A DNA stretch of 5,220 nucleotides, from NCBI GenBank assembly GCA_016202525.1, contig JACQOM010000176.1:1-5220 (forward strand), read 5' to 3'. Source of the DNA: Chloroflexota bacterium (GTDB lineage: Bacteria > Chloroflexota > Dehalococcoidia > Dehalococcoidales > UBA2162). A program made the position numbers and the translations under genes. This document shows, piece by piece, positions 1-4,451 of this stretch. Position 1 is the stretch's first letter, and each line of letters begins with the position of its first letter. The notes beneath the pieces are model-generated. The model did no database searches. It had not been told where the DNA came from and saw nothing but the letters and a program-made list of their open reading frames with translations.

Positions 1-979
1 CAAAATTATTAGGGTTAATAAGGCTTTTGCCGATTTCGTTAAGCTGAAACCGGAGGAAATCATTGGCCGGCACTGTTATGAGCTAATACACGGTGAAAAA
101 GAGGCTAGCCAGTACTGCTCACACAAAGAAGCACTGATAACCCGGAAGCCATCCTACAAAGAATTCTACAACCCGCACCTGGGGATTTATATGGAAGTAG
201 TCTGTTCGCCAATCTTTAATGAGAAAGGGGAAATCACCACTACCGTCCATATCGGGCGTGACATCACCGAGCGTAAGAGAATGGAGGCACAAATGATGGT
301 TACCGACCGGCTGGCTTCAATTGGCGAGCTAGCCTCTGGAGTTGCCCATGAACTCAACAACCCTTTGACGGGTATTATCGGTTTCTCCGAGCTGCTGTTA
401 GATAAAGAGGTTCCGGCCGATATCAGAGAGGACTTGATGGTCATCAACCGGGAGGCAAAACGCACTGCCCAGGTCGTCAGGAACCTGCTCATCTTCGCTC
501 GAAAACACCCTGAAGAAAAGCAGGACGTTAATATCAACAGCGCCATCAATATAGTGCTGGAACTGCGTACTTATGAACAAAAAGTAAATAACATCCAGGT
601 CATTACCCGTTTTGCCGCCGATTTGCCTCAGATTACGGCTGATAGTTTTCAGCTACAGCAGGTCTTCCTTAACATCATTACTAATGCTGAGTACTTTATG
701 ATTGGGGCACACCAGGGTGGCATGCTGACCATCACTACGAAGCAGGTAGGCGATTTCCTCCGAATTTCCTTCGCCGATGATGGCCCGGGGATTGCCCCGG
801 AGAATCTGGGGCACCTGTTCGACCCCTTCTTCACTACCAAAGAGGTCGGCAAAGGCACCGGCCTGGGACTCAGCATATGCCATGGGACAATAACTAAATA
901 CGGCGGCAGAATATACGCTGAAAGCGAGTTGGGCAAAGGCGCTACCTTTATCGTTGAACTACCTATCACTAAACAGTGA
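1..979 (+). CDS. PAS-domain sensor histidine kinase, 5'-truncated by window edge (HK1)
   Basis: The reading frame is open from base 2 to the TGA at 977-979, giving 325 codons in the window; the true start lies upstream. An ATG at 191 falls inside the PAS domain and is not the likely start. Codons 4-90 read as a PAS domain, from RVNKAFADF through GRHCYELIHG to the closing GRDITERKRME. The transmitter follows: H box with the predicted phosphorylated His at codon 116 ([10 protein letters not shown]), N box around Asn228 (NAEYFM), G1 box DDGPGIAPENL near 259-269, F box FDPFFTTK and G2 box GTGLGLSI. All key catalytic residues are present, so an active autokinase is expected. No membrane segment is visible in this part, so a cytoplasmic sensor is possible, although missing upstream sequence could hold more domains. 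It lies 18 bases before the Fur-family gene, suggesting co-transcription. The core is a close paralogue of the kinase at 2010-3431. The PAS ligand cannot be read from sequence. Confidence 0.95.
   Translation, partial: KIIRVNKAFADFVKLKPEEIIGRHCYELIHGEKEASQYCSHKEALITRKPSYKEFYNPHLGIYMEVVCSPIFNEKGEITTTVHIGRDITERKRMEAQMMVTDRLASIGELASGVAHELNNPLTGIIGFSELLLDKEVPADIREDLMVINREAKRTAQVVRNLLIFARKHPEEKQDVNINSAINIVLELRTYEQKVNNIQVITRFAADLPQITADSFQLQQVFLNIITNAEYFMIGAHQGGMLTITTKQVGDFLRISFADDGPGIAPENLGHLFDPFFTTKEVGKGTGLGLSICHGTITKYGGRIYAESELGKGATFIVELPITKQ
308..967 (+). repeat. Duplicated kinase core, copy 1 (in HK1)
   Basis: These 220 codons of HK1, from the Arg just before the H box to the final ELPI, align without a gap to 2712-3371 in HK2. 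By hand count about 166 of 220 residues are identical, including [15 protein letters not shown]. Many matched residues use different synonymous codons, so the duplication or lineage split is not recent. The PAS domain and the membrane sensor upstream of the two cores are unrelated to each other. Confidence 0.85.
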
Positions 980-997
980 AAAGACAGGAGTAACAGA

Positions 998-1483
998 ATG
1001 AGAGTATTAAGTATTGAAGCAACGCAGCCTTACTATAGTGAAAGCCTACAAAAGCACCAGATACTAAAGAGAACGAAACAGAAAGAGGCTATTCTCACCG
1101 TCTTGCGTAACACAACGTTTCATCCTACAGCCATATGGATATTTGAAGTTGTAAGAAAAGAGATACCTAATATCAGCCTGGCTACGGTTTATCGCAATCT
1201 GAAGCAATTAGCTGAAAGAGACCAGGTCTTGGAGTTGCAATTTGACGGCTCAATGAGCCACTTCGACGGCAGAACCGATAAACATAGCCATTTCATCTGC
1301 GATGACTGCGGGTGCATCTTCGATGTCGATGAGACAGGAAATGAGCTTAGCGACCAGATTGCCCGGAAAACAGGACTCAAAATCTCACACTATAGACTCG
1401 TATTCCACGGTGTCTGTCGGATGTGTCAGACAAACCAGACAATAAAAGATAGCGAAGATAGCAAGAGAAAGGAAACAGGATAA
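998..1483 (+). CDS. Fur-family transcriptional regulator, PerR-like
   Basis: This 161-residue protein has the Fur-family plan: an N-terminal winged helix (about 20-85, with HPTA at 42-45 and the recognition-helix motif SLATVYRNL at 60-68) and a C-terminal dimerisation and metal-binding domain. Against Bacillus PerR from memory, the regulatory-metal ligands map to His42, Asp90, His96, His98 and Asp109. The structural zinc cysteines are Cys101/Cys104 and Cys140/Cys143 (CDDC and CRMC). Asp rather than Glu at 109 favours PerR over Fur, so peroxide sensing by metal-catalysed His oxidation is plausible. Ferric-uptake, zinc or other Fur-type roles cannot be excluded. AGGAG at 986-990, seven bases before the ATG, supports the start. 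The N-terminal arm before the winged helix is a little longer than in PerR. No promoter is evident in the 18 bases after the upstream kinase, so read-through expression is likely. It is the only recognisable DNA-binding protein here. Confidence 0.93.
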   Translation: MRVLSIEATQPYYSESLQKHQILKRTKQKEAILTVLRNTTFHPTAIWIFEVVRKEIPNISLATVYRNLKQLAERDQVLELQFDGSMSHFDGRTDKHSHFICDDCGCIFDVDETGNELSDQIARKTGLKISHYRLVFHGVCRMCQTNQTIKDSEDSKRKETG

Positions 1484-1554
1484 GCTAAAAACATTCAATA
1501 ACAGAAAGTTTTTCTTAGCGTCTTCAGATGCCGATGATAAGGAAGGAATTATAA
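1484..1554 (+). other. Spacer between the Fur-family gene and RR1, with a weak inverted repeat
   Basis: The 71-base gap contains an imperfect dyad. GCTAA (1484-1488) can pair with TTAGC (1515-1519), or AAAAAC (1487-1492) with GTTTTT (1508-1513) around a 15-base loop. The stem is AT-rich and no T-run follows, so it is a poor intrinsic terminator and may be chance. A strong Shine-Dalgarno, AAGGAAGG at 1539-1546, sits eight bases before the RR1 ATG. An 11-base direct repeat (GCCGATGATAA at 1530-1540 and 1561-1571) flanks the start codon. No convincing promoter is visible, so read-through from the Fur-family gene seems likely. Confidence 0.4.
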
Positions 1555-1950
1555 ATGAAAGCCGATGATAAAACTGCCCCTAAAATCCTGGTAGTCGAAG
1601 ACGAACCGGCAATTAGCCAGGTCTGCCAGCGAGTCCTTGTCAGTGAAGGAATCGAGGTAGATATTGCCGTCAATGGCGAGATAGCTCAGAATATGATTGA
1701 GAAGAAGCAATATGACCTCTGCCTGATTGACATCAGGACACCGGTAATGAATGGCAAAGAGCTTTACAACTGGCTGCAGAACGAACACCCGCAAATGGCC
1801 GGCAGGGTGATATTTACTACCGGAGACACAATGGGTGGCGACACTCAGAGTTTTCTGGAACAAACCGCCAGACCGTTTTTGCCTAAACCATTTACTCCCA
1901 ACGAGATAAGAACTGTAGTCAGAGAAGCCTTAAAACAGATGGGGAAATAA
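1555..1950 (+). CDS. Receiver-only response regulator (RR1)
   Basis: The 131-residue protein is a single receiver (CheY-like) domain with no output domain. The acidic pair is Glu15-Asp16 (VVEDEP), the predicted phospho-acceptor is Asp59 (LIDIRTPVMNG), the switch Thr is at 88 or 89 (FTTGD), and the conserved Lys is 111 in PFLPKPF. The later part, GDTMGGDTQSFLEQTARPFL, resembles receivers fused to the C-terminus of hybrid histidine kinases of the NtrB-like type. This suggests a split-off hybrid receiver acting as phosphorelay intermediate, phosphate sink or protein-binding switch; that role is inference. A strong ribosome site at 1539-1546 fixes the start. By position it could be phosphorylated by HK1 or by HK2, whose transmitter cores are alike. 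Confidence 0.93.
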   Translation: MKADDKTAPKILVVEDEPAISQVCQRVLVSEGIEVDIAVNGEIAQNMIEKKQYDLCLIDIRTPVMNGKELYNWLQNEHPQMAGRVIFTTGDTMGGDTQSFLEQTARPFLPKPFTPNEIRTVVREALKQMGK

Positions 1951-1970
1951 TGGGGCAGTACAGGACATAA

Positions 1971-1986
1971 ATATAGATATTGATAT
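1971..1986. promoter_or_regulatory. AT-rich imperfect dyad, possible operator
   Basis: The sequence ATATAGATATTGATAT matches its own reverse complement at 12 of 16 positions and is built from three ATAT units six bases apart. It overlaps the -35 position of the proposed HK2 promoter. Fur-family operators are AT-rich dyads of about this size, and a Fur-family gene lies upstream. However, it is not a clear match to the Fur box or the Bacillus Per box, and short AT-rich dyads arise easily by chance. Confidence 0.2.
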
Positions 1987-2002
1987 GGTAAAGATGTATA
2001 AT
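1974..2002 (+). promoter_or_regulatory. Candidate promoter of HK2-RR2, possibly giving a leaderless transcript
   Basis: A perfect TATAAT box lies at 1997-2002. TAGATA at 1974-1979 matches the -35 consensus TTGACA at four of six bases with a 17-base spacer. Transcription would be expected to start about seven or eight bases after the -10 box, which falls on or next to the HK2 ATG at 2010. The only Shine-Dalgarno-like sequence, AGGA at 2004-2007, is just two bases from the ATG and so poorly placed. Together these features suggest a leaderless or near-leaderless mRNA. This is inference from spacing alone. Confidence 0.4.
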
Positions 2003-2009
2003 CAGGACG

Positions 2010-3431
2010 ATGTCCATCAAGAAATGGTGGCTGGCGCTGAACTTTCAATACAGGACGGTTTTTACCCTCTTCCTTGTTTTACTGGTTATCGGCATCCCCG
2101 CTGCTATACTCCTAATCCGGACACAGCAACTGGCTACTGAAGCCAACTTCCAGAAATCAGCCGTGGCAATAGCCGAAATACTTCGTGAAGGCTTCGAGCA
2201 GGATATGAAGATTAATAACCAGCCACACACGCAGGCTACCCTGGCTAGAGCTACTGAAAGTGGCTATATCATCAAAACGTTAATTATATCTAATGCCGGC
2301 CAGGTCATTACTTCGAGCGAGCCTTCTGACATCGGAATGACACTTTATGACCCGGAACTGACCTCGGCACAGGCCTCGGCCGAAACCCTGATCAGAACCA
2401 TGGAGGACAAGGAACACAACGAGGTTATGGAGGTTGTCCTGCCCATTCGGAATAAGCCTGATTGTTATGGCTGTCATGACGCCAAGACAACAATGCTGGG
2501 GTCGATAGAAGTCCAGTTAAGTACCAGCCTTCTCGCACTTCAGACTCAAAGACAGGTCACGTTATTGATAATAATCGCCAGCGTCACTATTCTCTTGGTC
2601 GGGTTGGCGCTAACCTACACACTCCGGCGGGCTGTGGTTAAACCCCTAGCTAACCACCTGGCGCAGGTAGTCGATGAGCACCAGAAGGAAGAGCGTCTTT
2701 ACTTTACCGGCCGCCTGAGCACCATTGGCGAGCTAGCCTCGGGCATCGCCCATGAGCTTAATAACCCGCTAACCAGTGTTATCGGTTTCTCCGAGCTACT
2801 GTTAAATCAGGATGTGCCGGATAATATCAGGGAAGATTTGAAAACCATCAATAAAGAGGCACAGCGGACGGCGCAGATAGTCAGAAATCTGCTCACCTTC
2901 GCCCGAAAGCACCCTGAAGAAAAGCACTCGGTTAATCTCAACGAAGTAATTCTCAAAACGCTGGAACTGCGCGCCTATGAGCAGAAGGTGAACAATATCC
3001 AGGTCATTACCCGCTTCGCTCCTGACCTGCCGGAAATTACCGCCAACCCCTTTCAACTGCAACAGGCCTTCCTCAACATCATTATCAATGCCGAGTATTT
3101 TATGAATCAGGCACATGGACGAGGTAGCCTGACCGCTACTACCAAACGGATAGATAATTTTGTCCGTGTCTCCCTAGTCGATGACGGTCCCGGCATACCC
3201 CAAGAAAACCTGCAGCATATCTTCGACCCATTCTTCACCACCAAAGAAGTGGGCAAAGGCACCGGCCTAGGCCTGAGCATCTGCCACGGCATCGTTACCG
3301 AACACGGCGGGCGCATCTACGCCGAAAGCGAGCCGGGTAAAGGGGCTACCTTTATCGTGGAGCTACCCATCAATCAGCAAGCTAAGATTGATGTAATAAA
3401 AGAAAGTTTAGAGGGGAAAAACAATGACTGA
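2010..3431 (+). CDS. Membrane histidine kinase with extracytoplasmic CxxCH (c-type heme) sensor domain (HK2)
   Basis: This 473-residue kinase starts with a short basic segment and a membrane helix (about 16-37). An extracytoplasmic domain (about 38-182) follows, then a second membrane helix (about 183-205). Just before the second helix is [15 protein letters not shown] (145-159): Cys152-Tyr-Gly-Cys155-His156 is a c-type heme attachment motif, followed by LGSIEV as is usual in heme-bearing sensor domains of kinases and chemoreceptors. The topology puts the motif outside, where cytochrome c maturation occurs. Only about 28 residues link helix 2 to the transmitter, starting HAMP-like at VVKPL but too short for a full HAMP. 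Catalytic parts are the phosphorylated His248 (AHELNNPLT), Asn360 in the N box, DDGPGIP (391-397), FDPFFTTK (405-412) and GTGLGLSI (417-424). An in-frame TAA at 1989-1991 excludes a longer N-terminus. It overlaps RR2 by eight bases, marking the likely partner. Redox, oxygen or NO sensing is inferred. Confidence 0.95.
   Translation: MSIKKWWLALNFQYRTVFTLFLVLLVIGIPAAILLIRTQQLATEANFQKSAVAIAEILREGFEQDMKINNQPHTQATLARATESGYIIKTLIISNAGQVITSSEPSDIGMTLYDPELTSAQASAETLIRTMEDKEHNEVMEVVLPIRNKPDCYGCHDAKTTMLGSIEVQLSTSLLALQTQRQVTLLIIIASVTILLVGLALTYTLRRAVVKPLANHLAQVVDEHQKEERLYFTGRLSTIGELASGIAHELNNPLTSVIGFSELLLNQDVPDNIREDLKTINKEAQRTAQIVRNLLTFARKHPEEKHSVNLNEVILKTLELRAYEQKVNNIQVITRFAPDLPEITANPFQLQQAFLNIIINAEYFMNQAHGRGSLTATTKRIDNFVRVSLVDDGPGIPQENLQHIFDPFFTTKEVGKGTGLGLSICHGIVTEHGGRIYAESEPGKGATFIVELPINQQAKIDVIKESLEGKNND
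2712..3371 (+). repeat. Duplicated kinase core, copy 2 (in HK2)
   Basis: This is the partner of 308-967 at a constant offset of 2404 bases, in the same orientation. The matched stretch starts just before the H box and ends at ELPI. HK2 then continues with a 19-residue charged tail that HK1 lacks; HK1 ends after three more residues. Such long direct similarity could support recombination deleting the intervening Fur-family and RR1 genes, although the nucleotide divergence would make this inefficient. Confidence 0.85.
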
Positions 3432-4101
3432 CGGACAGGTTACAATACTGGTTGCCGATGATGAAGAGAATGTGCGGGCTCTCCTTCAGCGCATACTAAA
3501 AGAAGCCGGCTACAATGTGGTCACCGCGGCTGATGGCCAGGAAGCCCTGGATAAAGTGGCCATATCGAATGCAGAGGTAGCTCTCCTGGATATCAAAATG
3601 CCCGGTATTTCCGGGATAGAGACGCTACGCCAGATTGCAACCACCTGGCCACAAATATGTGTCATCATGGTCACCGCTATCAATGACGCACAGACGGCCG
3701 TAGATGCCATGAAACTGGGGGCTTATGACTTCATTACCAAGCCGTTTAACCGGGACGCCGTAGTCATGGCAGTGCAGAGAGCTATTGAAAAACGGAACCT
3801 CCAACGGGAAAATGACCGCCACCGGTTCGAACTGGAGAAAAGAGTAGGTGAACAGACGGAACGGCTGCAACAGCAGTTTGTCGAGTTGGTGGAGACTTTA
3901 GCCCGCGAGCAGAAACTAATCTACCGGCTGGCTTACAGTCAGCGCGGCGGCAAGGAGATAATATCGAAACTCCCAAAAGAGTTACAAGAGCCATTATCCT
4001 CCGTTGAAGAATATAGTGAAGCCCTGATTAGAATCCTGAGAAAAGGAATCATAAAGCCGAGTAGAGCTTCCGGGGATAGTAGCAAGGGTTCAAGAGGCTA
4101 G
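3424..4101 (+). CDS. Response regulator: receiver plus coiled coil, no recognised output domain (RR2)
   Basis: This is a 225-residue protein. Residues 5-121 are a canonical receiver: acidic Asp12-Asp13, predicted phospho-acceptor Asp56 (LLDIKMPGISG), Thr84, and Lys106 in ITKPF. Residues 120-170 are rich in Glu, Arg, Gln and Leu with a heptad-like pattern (EKRVGEQTERLQQQFVELVE) and probably form a dimeric coiled coil. A similar linker often joins receivers to HD-GYP or other output domains, but here only about 55 further residues follow, polar and basic with a Ser/Lys/Arg-rich end, and I recognise no domain or DNA-binding motif in them. The ATG overlaps the HK2 stop in ATGACTGA, with GAGGGG at 3411-3416 seven bases upstream, so coupled translation and a kinase-regulator pair are expected. 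Output may be by protein contact. A C-terminally truncated longer regulator is an alternative; no continuation is seen downstream. Confidence 0.93.
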   Translation: MTDGQVTILVADDEENVRALLQRILKEAGYNVVTAADGQEALDKVAISNAEVALLDIKMPGISGIETLRQIATTWPQICVIMVTAINDAQTAVDAMKLGAYDFITKPFNRDAVVMAVQRAIEKRNLQRENDRHRFELEKRVGEQTERLQQQFVELVETLAREQKLIYRLAYSQRGGKEIISKLPKELQEPLSSVEEYSEALIRILRKGIIKPSRASGDSSKGSRG

Positions 4102-4131
4102 AGAGAGCCGAATCCCGATTAAGCGGACAAA

Positions 4132-4164
4132 AATCAACAAATATTGATTAGGTGCAAACCACCT
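4132..4164. promoter_or_regulatory. Two adjacent small inverted repeats after RR2
   Basis: AATCAA (4132-4137) and TTGATT (4144-4149) form a dyad with a six-base spacer. Directly next to it, AGGTG (4150-4154) and CACCT (4160-4164) form a five-base-pair stem with a five-base loop. Neither is followed by a T-run, so terminator function is doubtful. They overlap the proposed -35 element and spacer of the downstream promoter, so operator function is an alternative. Chance is also possible. Confidence 0.25.
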
Positions 4165-4173
4165 CCTTATACC
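4144..4173 (+). promoter_or_regulatory. Weak candidate promoter upstream of the PilB/GspE gene
   Basis: TTGATT (4144-4149) and TATACC (4168-4173) each match the sigma-70 consensus at four of six bases with an 18-base spacer. A transcript from here would have a leader of roughly 250 bases before the ATG at 4433. This is the best-looking pair in the gap, but it is weak and unsupported by anything else. Confidence 0.2.
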
Positions 4174-4229
4174 CATATATCCATCCCCTCTCGTGTCTAT
4201 GGTTTCTCATCTCTCCACTTTTCTTTTCC

Positions 4230-4451
4230 TTACTGAATGATATTCACTCCTCCGGTACAATCACCTGGACCTTTTGGCTCAAAAACATTCACCTTTAAGC
4301 CTGGTAAACCTACTCGTTTGAACCTTACTATGGCAGTACCCGCATGGGACAATAGACTAACCGAATTTACCCCATAAAAGTCGATATCTTGACCATCATC
4401 AAAAAACGAGCCAAGGTTTAGGGTTGAAAACGATGAGCAGTGAACAATCTC
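4230..4451 (-). pseudogene. Possible C-terminal remnant of an unidentified gene, antisense to the gap
   Basis: On the - strand a frame is open for 73 codons, from just after a TAG (4452-4454) to a TAA (4230-4232), and has no ATG. From about codon 15 it reads like real protein: strong preference for purine in the first codon position, Gly- and Val-rich beta-like segments such as VRFKRVGLPGLKVNVFEP, and an end of GDCTGGVNIIQ. I do not recognise the family. The only start candidate of any length is a TTG at 4350-4352, which would give 40 residues. Because the frame stops making sense about where the ATPase gene begins, I infer the tail of a larger gene whose 5' part was lost by rearrangement. 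A chance open frame is a real alternative at this length. Confidence 0.4.

Larger units (their letters stand above)
4102..4432. other. 331-base intergenic gap between RR2 and the PilB/GspE gene
   Basis: The gap separates the signalling cluster from the ATPase gene. The first 60 bases carry two adjacent small dyads. Bases 4160-4230 of the + strand are pyrimidine-rich, and the rest is overlapped by an antisense coding-like frame. I see no + strand gene: an ATG at 4199 gives only 13 codons. No clear intrinsic terminator follows RR2, because the available hairpins are AT-rich or short and lack a T-run. No tRNA, CRISPR repeat or insertion-sequence end is visible. Confidence 0.6.

Noticed and set aside
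1484..1519. Intrinsic terminator after the Fur-family gene
   Set aside because: The stem is AT-rich and imperfect, with a long loop and no following T-run.
1528..1554. Eight-codon upstream frame ATG..TAA ending directly before the RR1 ATG
   Set aside because: It has no ribosome site of its own and covers the Shine-Dalgarno of RR1. It is most likely a chance frame.
1530..1571. 11-base direct repeat GCCGATGATAA flanking the RR1 start codon
   Set aside because: Only two copies are present, one of them coding. No further copies, dyad symmetry or known site supports a function.
2622..2711. HAMP domain after the second membrane helix of HK2
   Set aside because: Only the opening VVKPL resembles HAMP, and there are about 28 residues before the transmitter, roughly half the length of a HAMP domain.
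2802..3116. Open frame of 104 codons on the - strand inside HK2, and similar ones inside HK1, RR1 and RR2
   Set aside because: They lie opposite strongly conserved coding sequence, have no ribosome site or recognisable protein features, and are explained by the codon use of the + strand genes.
4234..4246. Dyad TGAAT-GAT-ATTCA
   Set aside because: The arms are only five bases and lie within the coding-like end of the - strand remnant, with nothing else to support a site.
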